From NCBI GenBank assembly GCA_022749755.1, contig CM040441.1, positions 2,236,741 to 2,300,740 on the forward strand: a stretch of 64,000 nucleotides of DNA, written 5' to 3'. Position numbers and translations under genes: made by a program. This DNA comes from Azadirachta indica. Its lineage: Eukaryota > Streptophyta > Magnoliopsida > Sapindales > Meliaceae. The notes beneath the pieces were generated by a model, which saw only the letters and a program-made list of their open reading frames with translations, had not been told where the DNA came from and ran no database searches. Shown here piece after piece: positions 51,010 through 62,400 of this stretch; the first letter of the stretch is position 1; each line of letters opens with the position of its first letter.

Positions 51010-51225
51010 GGTTGTTTTACACATCTTTACATCATAGACCATTGTAATTAGGTACACCTAGCAATTTAAATTTAATCTAATATATATATTAACTATAGTG
51101 TATTAATTATACGATGAAAATCATTTCAACCATTAGTTGCGTAGAGATCTAACGACTTATAAATAATATAAAATTTTGTGTAAAAAAAAAAAAAAAAGAT
51201 AGATCTGTGATCCTTCCTCTTTATA
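51010..51225. mobile_element. MITE related to the NTH1 intron copy
   Basis: TTTTACACATCTTTACATCA on the left, TTTCAACCATTAG inside, and ATAAAATTTTGTGTAAAA then CTGTGATCCTTCCTC on the right match the 6216-6445 family. It has acquired a poly(A) run. Borders approximate. Confidence 0.55.
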
Positions 51226-53423
51226 AATTTTAAACTCTTAAGTACTTATTTGTTGTTGGTCAAATTAATGAAATGTATGAGTAGAACCTGAATGGTCCTC
51301 ATCTAGAATTTTAAATTTCAATGAATATGAAATCTGCGTACTTCTAAAATAGGGATAATTTATATCATAACATAATATGCTAATAATAATGATGAACCTA
51401 GTCCTCGTTATAACCAACAATCATGGTACCATGAATGTGTGTGTCTGTGCACTTTGTGGACATTTATTACACAGGGAAATCCTAAAATAATATTTCTGAA
51501 AATCCAAAACACTACATTGATGGCACTATGAAACACAATTTCAATCTAAGTTTCATATGCATTATGATTTGAACAAGAATTAAGCTGATCTTTATATACA
51601 ACACAGATAAATTTGAGAGAGAAAAGAAAATGACCCGGACTTGAAATCAAAACGTCATCAAAGAAGTTGCTTTGTTTAGCACAATAAATTAAGGAAATTT
51701 TCGCAACTATTTTCCATTAAATAGATCTCAATGTTTAGAATTAAGGCAGGTTTGTTTTATTTTATTTTTTTGAACTTTAAATATGATTGAAATTTGAATC
51801 TAACGGAAAACTTAAATTTAAATGATATATTTTTATTTTTTTATTTTAAAATATCTGAAAATAAGAATTAAGTTATTTATTTTGATAAAATAGAAAATTT
51901 AAAAATTAATATTTTGATATATATATTCTTTTAAATAATATATTAATATTTATATTAATAATTTTGATTATACTATCATAATAATATATTAAAATTAATA
52001 AACTATATTAGTACGTACATTATAATAATTATAAAATAACCATTTTACCCTGCTTTTAATGAGAAAGCATAATAACATTTTTAATCCCTAAACTTTGGTC
52101 AAATAACAAATTAGAACATGCTTTGGCTTTGGTTAATTTAACTCTTTAGTCCATGTTATTACATCAATCCATTAAATTGTGATAAAATACAAATTTATCT
52201 CTGCTTAGTGGATTTAAATAAATATGGTATCCTATTCATCATTAATATAAAATATTAATATAGAACCTAATCTACCACTTCCATTGCCACCTTTCTTCCC
52301 CTGTCATCTTTAAATATGCTACTATTACCACTACCTCTATTTTCATCTTTTATCTTTTCTTTTTTTTTTTCTCTTTATCACTTTGTATGCCATAACTATT
52401 GCCATCACTTTTTTTTTTCTCTTTTTTTTTTAAACACATTTTCTCCAAATTATATATAGAAAACTATTGATAAAAGTTACAATAACTGCCAAAGTAAATC
52501 CTTACAATCTTTATTATTGTTTGCTTCCAAAAATGAAGAATTAAAACAATGGCTTAAGTTTAAGTTTAAGTTTGTGTTTCTAATGATCTATCTTTTAGAT
52601 GGCTGTTATTGATGATTATGAGAAGAAACAATAGATGAGATGGTAAGACTTAATAGCAGAAAAAAGAAAACTTTGAAATCAACAAAAAAGAGGACTTAGT
52701 CGACTTCAAGAAAATGGCAAGAGTTGGTGCATTTTTCCAAAAAAAGATGGTATAAGAAGTTGATACATTTTTTTAGACAAGAAAAGGTAAGAGTAGTGTG
52801 CTTCCTTCGAATTTTTTATTAAGTACAATGAGATTATGATTTTTTAATGATGGGAAGAAAAAGTGAATTATCAATTTATCCCTTAATTTATTAATTATTT
52901 TAGAATATTAGCTTATTAATTTTACCCCTTAATAATAATATTACCTTATTATTTTAAATATTTTGGCCCTCTAATTATTCACTTTTGGCTTTCCCTATAT
53001 GCAATATTGTGGCATTTAGTGCTAAACATATAACTACTACTTATATGTTTGAGATTGTACGGTTTCATCTTAGTTAGTTTTCTTAGAGCAGTTTATCATG
53101 CCTGCTTTTCTTGCAATTTGTTCTTTTGGTATCTACTTGTATTACAATCAATCATTTTCTTTTATTAATGGTATTTCTCTCCAAGAGTTTGTTTTTAAAG
53201 ATCACTTATTCAAAAAGATATATCTATTACTTATATCAAAATTAAGAATTTCTTAACTAATACCAGGTATATAATGGTCTTCGATTGGAATAATTAAAAA
53301 ATCATGTACATCATTGTGCAGACATACTAATTTGTAACATAAGATCGTTAGGAAGAAGCATGCCTATCAAGGCTAGAAATCCATAATACTCTCCCTCTGT
53401 GGCAACATTTTCTAAATTTTGTC
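51226..53423. other. AT-rich DNA, no gene recognised
   Basis: Includes pyrimidine-rich stretches near 52270-52440. No clear terminal repeats could be paired. Confidence 0.4.
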
Positions 53424-55365
53424 TTATTTCCAAGTTGGATTGTTGTCTAACATCTTCCTAGGGTTTCTATACAAATAACTAATATGATTAACAATATACA
53501 ATTTTAAAAGCCAACCATTTAAATAAATAAAAGTGTGATTAAGTCCCTCATTTTTAGCATGCAAATGCATGATTCCGTTTTGGTTGACTGAAAATCTTAT
53601 ATTTATCTTGGGACAATTTCTCACCATCAACTAGGATAAAGATGGAATCACGAAGTGACAACTCACGGGAAAGAAGTTAATGAGGCTTGGTAAATTGGGA
53701 AGTGATAATTTCTCAACATGCATGTGGATTTCTTTGCACTTATCATCTCCAACAAAGATTTGTTCCAAATTTAGGCAATCATTAACAAATAGATCTTGCA
53801 AATTTTGAGCTATGGTGACATGAAACAACTTTTCAATTTATGGCACCGTCTCACTAGAATTATCAAGATATTTGAACAGCATCTTACTTGAGGATGATCT
53901 TCCAATGAGTCTTGGTCTTCTCCAAAATCTCTAACAAAGATTTGCTCCATTTCTTCACTATTTTGAATATATAACTCTTTCAAACGAAATAGATTTTGAG
54001 CTAAAGTGACTTGAAACACACTTCTTAAGTTGTGAATATTAGAGAGATTTGGAAAGCATGCCTTCATTGAGGAAATTTTATTCTCTTCATCATCTTCAAA
54101 AATAATTTGCTCTAATTTTTTACAATTGATAATATGTAAATATTTCATTTGCAAAAATTTTTGAGTAACAGTGGTTGAGAAACGATGTCTCAAACTAAGA
54201 TAGTAAGACAATTTTAGAGTGAAGAGATTTTGCATCATTAAAACATATGCAGAACCTTCTTCAAACCTGAAAACCTCTTTTACTCCACTATGGCTAATTT
54301 CTAAATCTTCCAAACTTTTAAAACCGTACCATAATTGCAATTATAGTTTATCCAAGAATTGGTCACAATTTACCAATTGTAGAACCTACAAATTATGTGA
54401 ATAAAAACTAAAATCTATTAATTTCATTTATGATATGAGATAACTAAAATTATTTAAATAAAAAATTAAATGAATAAATACATATCCTAAGTGATTCTTT
54501 ACTAATGAACAATGAACTCAAACTGGGACAGTTTTCCAAATTTATAATTTTTTGGATGAAAATCAAGATGTTTTGTAGTCTATCGAGATTTAATTCTCTT
54601 AACCATGGAAGCAAAATTTCATTTGCATGATTATTATTTACTTTTCTTGCAAATGCAAACTGTTCTTCTTCAATCATATGCTTCATCATTATGCAACCTT
54701 TTACTTTGAGATTTCTTAGTTGGACAAGATTTCTAGCAAGTGATACTATAAAAAGACATCAAGTTTGCGCATTCATACACTTCAACGTACATAAGATTCT
54801 GAAGGCTTTAATATTGTTCATTGCAACCCTTCTAAATGAACCTTGCCTTTGATAATCTTTGCCAGTAAAAATATATCAAATCTTGCAAGAGTATGTTAAA
54901 GACAACCGTGGGTGAAGCTGAACTACTGCCATGGATTGCCAAGTCTCCTCTTTGAATATCATTGCTGAAAGAAATGATAGACTTAATTTTCATCTTATGC
55001 CTTTGCCATTTGGGGAAAGTAAAGTCCTTAGGGATGGACTTTTCATCTATTGTCAATAATAATATATCCAAGTTATTTAGTGCATTAAGCTCACAGATGC
55101 TTGCCTTACTCATTTCTTTAACCTCTTATTCTTCAAAGCCAAAAGAATGTGTAAGATGTATAATTCTTCTAGCTGGGATAACCTTTGAATTACATTGGAA
55201 AGAATTCTTTTCTATTGAGAACAATGTTCTACATCCAGAGGTCTTAATTTACCAAGCTTTCCTAATCCGTTTGGCAATTCCTCAAGTTGAGAGCCTTTAA
55301 ACCAAGAATCTAAAGCTTACTTGTGTTACAGTCTGTAACAAAATGAGGTATTCGAGAGGAAAAAA
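53424..55365 (-). pseudogene. CNL-type resistance protein LRR region, truncated and broken
   Basis: Fragments of the C-terminal leucine-rich repeats of an intracellular immune receptor of the At4g27190/RPS2-like class. On the minus strand, from the upstream side: QLEELPNGLGKL with stops (about 55285-55240), NVIQRLSQLEELYILH (about 55190), SICELNALNNLDILLLTIDE (55098 on), FKSLEDLEISHSGVKEVF to LEQIIFEDDEE and LEQIFV-type repeats (54340-53640), then an in-frame TAG at 53631 followed by LMVRNCPKIN. Pieces lie in different frames with gaps of noncoding sequence. No coiled coil, P-loop or NB-ARC motif lies in the window; upstream the sequence gives way to the Copia element. A non-functional relic, or the far end of a gene torn by insertion. 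Confidence 0.85.
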
Positions 55366-55739
55366 AAACCAAACCATGATGTAGATGGCAAAATCTATGT
55401 TACATGAGAATAGCTTACTTAAGGATTTTAGGCTGAATTAATTTATATAACTATGTACTTAATAAATAGAGCACTAACCAAGGCTTTGAACAATGAAACT
55501 CCTTAGAAGCTTAAAGTAGGAGAAAACATTCCATTAGATACTTGGAAGTTTTCGGTTGTGTGTGTTATGCTCAAGTTCTGAAAGAAAAGAAAATGAAGCT
55601 CGATGAAACAACTGAGAGGTACATCATTATCAATTATAGCTCACATTCAAAAGGTTATAGATTATATAGCTTAAAGACCAAAAGTATTGTCATGAGTAGA
55701 GATGTGATTTTTGGCGAAAATGTCAGCTACAATTGGGGA

Positions 55740-56215
55740 TAAGGGTGGGCAGCTTAGATTTTATAAAAACCAAACCGAACTTGAAATATGAAGGCTGCAA
55801 AATCAAATTGACCCGAACTAAAGTAGTTACTTTGGTTCGATTTAGTTATGAAGATTCCATGTTCAATTTTACTTCGGTTTTAGTTTCAAGAGCTATTGAA
55901 AATTCTTATTTATGTTCCAAATTTATTATCAAATTAAATAAAAAATAAAATTTTAAAAATTATAAATAATAACCCCTATTTTATGTGAATTTATGACAAT
56001 AATTATAAGTATCTTATCTTATTTATAATTTATGTAAAATTAAAAGCTCAAAAGAAATTTAACTTTTAGATTCAGTTTAGTTTTAATTTTACGTGAACTC
56101 GAAATGAACCAATTAGAGTGTAACAAATATAAAACCAAACTCATTTTCAACCAAATCAAACTGAATCAAATAGTTCGGTTCAATTCAGTTCGGTTTGGCA
56201 TTTTCTCCCAACCCT
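55740..56215. mobile_element. hAT-type MITE inside the Copia element
   Basis: A 476 bp element flanked by AATTGGGG (55732-55739) and AATTGGGA (56216-56223), an 8-bp duplication with one mismatch. Ends TAAGGGTGGGCAG and the complement of TTAGGGTTGGGAG. Inside are CCAAACCGAAC and GTTCGGTTTGG in inverted orientation. It splits the integrase-RT linker of the Copia frame, so it is younger than that element. Confidence 0.85.
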
Positions 56216-57914
56216 AATTGGGAGTAAGGACAAGTTGAATAAAAATTTGTTTCCATTAATATGATGCAGCCTAATTCATCTCAAATTAGTTCCAATGTTG
56301 AAGAATCTCTATCATCCTCTTCACCTAATTATTTGGGATCATCAAGTAATGCATCAAGCTTTGGTTCATTTTTATCAAGTTCAACTCTAATAAGAATGAG
56401 AAGTTTTGATGAGATGTACAAAAGCTGTAATTTTTATGTTGTCGAATCTAAAAAATTTAAAGATGCAATCAAGGAGAAGCCATAATGGAAGAAATAGAAG
56501 GAATTGAAAAGAACAACACTTGGGAGCTTGTGGATAGGCTGAATGACAAGGAAGTTATTGAGGTAAAATGAATTTATCAGGTAAAATACAATTCAATGGG
56601 TGAGGTGCAAAATTACAAAGCAAGGTTGGTTGCTAAAGGCTATTTACAATAGCTCGATATTGATTTTCAAGATACCTTTGCTTTGGTTGCAAGAGTTGAC
56701 ATCAATAGAGCTTCCATTGCCTTAGCAGTGAGTTGGTTATTATACCAACTTGATGTGAAATTAGCTTTCTTGAATGGAAAATCACAAGAAGAATTTTTTT
56801 TGTTGATATAGCACAAGTGAAGAAAACAAAGTCCACAAACCCAAAAAAGCATTGTATAAGCTCAAACAATTTCCAAGAGCCTGGTGTAGTGAAATTAATT
56901 CCTACTTCAATAAAAAAGGATTCATAAGAGCAAAAATCAGCCAACATTTTATATGAAGAAGCAAGGTATGTTAGATATTCTTATTGTTGCCATTTATGTT
57001 GATGACTTGCTGTTTATGGGTAATAATGAGAAGTTGATAAATGAATTAGGAAATGAAATGATAGAGAGATATGAAATGAGTGATGTGGGGTTGTTGAGGT
57101 ACTTTCTTGGCATAGAAATTCACCAAGATGAAGATAATGTGTTTATATCTCAAAGTAAGCAGAAAATATTTTGAAGAAGGTAAGATTGCTTGGCTGCAAT
57201 GTTGTAGCTATACCAATGTGAATGAAGAATTAAAGAAAGAAGAAGGAGGAAAGAAAGTTGATGCAACTCATTATAGAACTTTGGTTGGAAAGTTGCTTTT
57301 TTTTAGCGCAATAAGGCCATATATAATGTTTGAAACAAACTTGTTTTGAAGTTTCATGAACAACTCAAGCCACATTCATGTAGGAGTGGCAAAAAGAGTG
57401 TTGAGGTATATTCAAGGTACCATGGAGTTTGAAATCAAGTTTTGGAAGAGTATAAAAGTTAAGTTAATAGGCTTTTGTGATAGTGACTAGGGTAGCTATG
57501 AAGATGACATAAAAACCACAAGTGGCTTTGCATTTTCTCTTGGCTTAGGTGTGTTTTCTTGGTGTTCAAAGAAGCAACAAATCATTGCTCAATCCCCGAT
57601 TGAAGCAGAATATGTTTTAGTCTCATTGGCAACATTACATGCTATACGGTTGAGGAGAAGGAATACTTCTGTATTGTGACAACAAACCAACAATTGCAAT
57701 GGCCAAGAATCCTATTCATCATAATAGAAGCAAGCATATAGCACTCAAACATAACTTCATTAGAGAAGCAGTTGAAGATGGTGAGATTCAACTTGAGTTT
57801 TATAGATCAGAACAATAACTTGCTGACGTATTTGCAAAAATTTTACCAAAAGAAAATTTTCAATAATTTAAGGATGCAACTACAGTTCAAGAGCAGCACA
57901 TTAAAGGGGGAGAA

Positions 57915-58288
57915 TGTTGATGTTAATGTGCAGAAAATATTTTGGGTATTATTCATGCTAAAAATATAATATATCTTATATTTTGTTAACATTTTAATGT
58001 GTTATGACCCACCAATGAATGTGAGACACATGTAGGTTTCTTGTGCCAAGTATATAAGGTGTACTTATGGTGAAAAATCTAATTAACAGTGTTCAAATTT
58101 GTCTAGAAAATTTCTTGAAGAAGTTTGTCCAAAAATTTTGTTTTTCGTCTGTTTTGTTGCCGATTTTTCAATTTTCTACATTGTTTTAGTTGCTGCGACT
58201 TCTCCTTTTTTGATTCACTTCTTTTGATGCTTCATTGGTGGTGTTAACAATTTAAGCTTGGTAATATTTGTTGAAAATTCAGTCAACA
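57915..58288 (+). repeat. 3' LTR of the Copia element
   Basis: Starts TGTTG directly after the polypurine tract and ends CAACA, the expected inverted termini; 374 bp. A TATA-like GTATATAAGG lies at about 58049. There is no matching 5' LTR in the window. Confidence 0.8.
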
Positions 58289-58559
58289 AAACCAAAACAA
58301 TAAGTAATAGCTTTTGTTATAGAAAATGAAAGTTAGAAACTGCCCAAGAATTAAGCATTAAATCTCTACATATTTGTTATGGAGGTAAGTTCCACCAAGT
58401 AAATGAAACGCAATTAAGTACCAAGTTACTAACAGTATCAACCACCTTATTTCCTTCATGGTAGATGTGTGTGAGAAATATAAAACTTCAAGGTAGAGAT
58501 AAACAATTAAACCAATAAGCATATAGTGAACATGAGGAGTATAATTTCATTATTAGAAA

Positions 58560-59100
58560 CAGGACAACCCTTGGGAGTAACTCTTAATCCATAAATGATG
58601 CCAGCCCCTTTTCCATGCTTCCTCTATGGCAAGAATAATGGCCATAAACTCAGTGAGAGAAAAGAATAATTATGCCCCAAGGATATAGAGAACCCATTAA
58701 GAAAGGAACCGCGATGGTCTCTAAATACTTCCACCCACACAACTAGTCTCGGATTATTTTTTGACAGTACAACTATATTAACTTTTAACCAGCTAATGGT
58801 TGGAGGCTTCCAAAGAACTAAAAGGACAAAAGAAGCCTTCCTAAATTTTGGATCAACACCCAAGCACAACAAGATCTCCAGGTCGTTAAAATGAGCCACA
58901 TGACCTAGGGAGTGGCGACGAAGGATAATCATTAGATATTTGTAGGAAACCATAGCCCTAGCAACACTAGAATGAGTATTATGAAACCTCAAAAGATCAT
59001 GACTTTTGCAAATTGTGTGAATCACACAATAGCAAGCAACAAACCATATATTTTGCAGTTGAGGAGCAAAAGGTTTGTTTTCCAAAACCCTAAAGTTGGA
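58560..59100 (-). pseudogene. LINE-derived RNase H (RVT_3) fragment
   Basis: The minus strand reads FAPQLQNIWFVACYCVIHTI then KPPTISWLKVNIVVLSKNNP and GVFRDHRG-like VEVFRDHRGSFLNGFSISLG, the pattern of the RNase H domain that follows plant LINE reverse transcriptases (WxKVNxDG...GxxRDxxGxxxxGFS). The first catalytic Asp position is Val here. A frameshift at about 58630 leads into MAIILAIEEAWKRGWHHLW, the next conserved block. Decayed and non-functional. Confidence 0.8.
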
Positions 59101-59144
59101 ACAAATCTCTATTTATGCGAAGTCTATTATGAAAAATAATATGG

Positions 59145-59445
59145 TTAGGCAATTTGGGTTCAGTTCATTTTCTTAAAAAATTGAACCAAACTAAAATAGA
59201 ATTTGAGTTTAAGATATTGAATCGAATTAGTTTGATTTGGTTTGGTTTCAATTTTAAGTATTCGATTCCTAAATTTCACCAAAATTTTATGTAAGTTCCT
59301 AACTTTTTTAATAATTATAAAAAGGCGAGATAAATTTTAAAATTTATATATTAATATCTCATATTTTTATGTGCGTTATATAATATTATATATTATTTAT
59401 TTATTTATATATAAACTTTAGGAGCTTAAATAAAATTTTACCAAA
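59145..59445. mobile_element. truncated member of the hAT-type MITE family
   Basis: Left end GGGTTCAGTTC and GAACCAAACT with GGTTTGGTTTC nearby match the internal ends of the other copies, and the AT-rich middle is alike, but a right end and target duplication are not visible. Confidence 0.5.
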
Positions 59446-62400
59446 AAAAACAAATGAAGCAGAGCAGCATTGTTTAGAGTTCAAAAATGCCATTGATCCA
59501 AAGCTATATTGTATAATCTTTTAAAGCTTAAAAATTCATCTCTATAACTAATTTTCAACCAATATTTCTAAAAATTCTCTTATAATTCTTCTCATATTTT
59601 TTTCTTATAATCTTATGAAAACTTTAGGACATATTGTTATAATATAATATTAATATATCATTTTTTTTTATCAATTAGTTTGTATAGAAATATATCTATA
59701 CATAGAACTACATACTATTTATTTATTGTACTAAGGAATTTTATGTTCTAAAAATTTTAAGCGAAAAAGATTCTTAGGTCTTTAAGATATAGTCTATTAT
59801 ACATTTTAGTCTCAATAGTTTAAAAATTACTTATTTAACTCTTAATTGGATAAATTAGTTAAATACTAAACACCTATATAAAGTTTATATTTATATCACA
59901 CAACTAACTCTAAACATATGAAATTATTTTAATAACATGTATATTATTAGTATGCAAACTTCTATACAAGTTGATTTAAGATAAAAAATATTAATTATGA
60001 GGAATATGTGATAATAATGTTATTTGTCATATCAATTTCTAGAGGCAAAATTCTTCTGTAAGAGAATTCAACAATTAATTTAAAGAACACACGTCTTATA
60101 TTTTCAGAACGTGATATTCATTGATGTTCAAATCTTTCCATGCCTCTTCGCTGTTACTCGACAATTTAGCACAATAGTCCTCCTAGTGGTAACAAAGGAG
60201 ATTACAAGAAAGAGGATACAACATAAAGAAATGGTATTCAATCCAAACCAACTTCGATATAAATCTTAAGTCAAGAAATTATTCACTTCTTGGATGCACG
60301 AGCTAAGAATATGACGACTACAAGAGAAAAGATCTTTTACAACTAAAAAAATCAGCTGCAAATATTATAAGTTCAGCCTCAAAAGTGTTTTTTATCAAGA
60401 ATTCATCAGTTTTTTGGGTATACCAATTTTCTCTTTTTTTCTATTTTTTATTTGTCTGATTTTTCCTTTTTTTTAATTTTGTTTTTGTGTAGTTTTCCTG
60501 TTTTTTAGTCTTTTTTTTTTTATTTATTGTATTTTTAATTTTGTTCAAGTTTTTTAATACAATTGATTTATATCAATTACCAATATAACTACAAATGGCA
60601 AAAAATGAAATTAAAATAACAAATATTATTTAACTAAAAATAGAAAAATTAAAAATATAATAATAAATATTATTGCCAATATAATCAACAAAATTCTACA
60701 TTCCAATCCACAATATGCAAACATCATTGTCACTTCATTTCCAACATAATTCAAAATTCATCATCCCAATATAAATAAAAGTAAACAAACATAATTCTCA
60801 ATCTAACTTAAAATAAAGTAAAATGAAAATCAAATCCCAATGCCAACATATGAATATCAACAGGTCGCTGACCTATTACAAAAAAGCTATTGAATATCTT
60901 ATGGATTTTCAGTATAAACTTTCTTTATATACACTGCAAACACAAAATAGAACAATAAAAATTAAATTTTAACTCAATTAATACAATAAAATACGAATAC
61001 CAATGCAACTAAATTAAATGTTAAAAGTGCTAGAAGAGAGAGACCTTTGCTGTTATGATTTTAGCAATCAAAATTAGTTGGGGTAGCATCAAAAGCTGGA
61101 TAATAATAATAATAATAATAATAAACCTAAATAAAAAATAATTATTTAAGGAAAAAACTTACTAGAATTTGTTGTAGAAGTAGTACCCAATATTTCAATG
61201 CAGCTAAATCATAATCTCTTACCTTTTTCTTCTTTGTCATAACCTCCTATTTAAAAATGCAAGCGAAAAATAAAGAATCTTTCCCAGGTTCCGAGTACAA
61301 ACTTTGGCTAATGAACATAAGCCGACTATGTTCTATTTCACATGTTGTCCACTTATCCTTCCAAAATCTATAACAAACAGTTATTTGTTCACACGTGTTA
61401 TTGTATATGGTAGGGAAGCTTCGGTAGCAAATTACATTCCTAGTGCAAAAAGCAAGCAGCAAAACAGCAGAAAACAGTCGAAAATAATAGCATACAACAG
61501 CAGAATACAGCAAAAGCAGATACACAGCACCTCCAAGCAAAAATTAGCATAGCAAACAGATTAAGCAACTAAAAACCCAGAAGCTAACAACATGCCTAGC
61601 AGCCAGCAATAGCATTTAAATCATGGCAAGAAGCATAAAACATTAAACACACCAGCAAGGAAAATACATGACAATTTATGGTTAGTTATATACATTATCT
61701 AGTTGAAGGAATATTTGCTATTGATCTAATTAATTAGTATATTTAGTATAGTTTTTCTACAACATAAATTAGAAAAAATGAGGCCGTCAAGGAAGCCACC
61801 TTGAGTTGCCAAATGTTTAGCTGCAAAAGATATTAAATATTTACTAGTTTCAGTTCAAAAATTTACTGAAAGAGCTCCTTCTTCAACCCATCCAATCTCA
61901 AATTTTTTAAAAAATAAAATAAAATCAATGAAAATTTGTGATAGAAATCAAATGCAGTGAAGGCATTTACTTGTTGAAAGAAACAATGCTTTAATCTTCA
62001 TAATTTCCATGGAGATGTACAAATGAACATACAAAATTCTCTCGCCTTTGTACAATTAAAATGTTAACGATTTCAATTAATTAATCAGTTCATGGATAAT
62101 TGAATCTCTTCCAATTTCTTCCATTCGTTCCTTTATATGGTACTACTTGATGATGAAAATCTTAGCCGAATTTAATTTAATTAATTAATACAATTGAAAA
62201 TGCCAATCTCTTCCAACGTTCTTCCAACTTGTTCCTTTATATTGGGTGGCAAATTCTGCAACCAAATTAAGCAATTTGAATTACTATTTACTCAAAAACT
62301 AATCAATTTTATTCCAAATATAACTAAATATTTGTTAACATGTAAAAGAAAAAAAAAAAACGAGTTTATTAAATTATAAAAAAATTAATATGACATAATT

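Larger units (their letters stand above)
55380..58288 (+). mobile_element. Ty1/Copia retrotransposon, 5'-truncated, with 3' LTR
   Basis: Order: integrase C-terminus (MLHENSLL; LINRALTKALNNETP; VFGCVCYAQVLKEKKMKLDE to SIVMSRDVIFGE, 55390-55730), a MITE insertion, serine-rich linker (SNVEESLSSSSPN), reverse transcriptase from about 56480 (NNTWELVD; YNSMGEVQNYKARLVAKGY; IVAIYVDDLLFMG with the catalytic DD, about 56975), RNase H (IIAQSPIEAEY; ILPKENF; about 57580-57870), polypurine tract AAAGGGGGAGAA (57903-57914), then the 3' LTR. Many stops and frameshifts. Gag, protease, the catalytic integrase core and the 5' LTR are missing. Its truncated end abuts the LRR pseudogene. Confidence 0.88.

Noticed and set aside
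54962..55300. 112-codon plus-strand open frame
   Set aside because: It is antisense to the LRR pseudogene, whose minus-strand translation matches the known family.
61247..61552. 97- and 82-codon frames on opposite strands
   Set aside because: They overlap a CAG/CAA-rich low-complexity patch and resemble nothing known.
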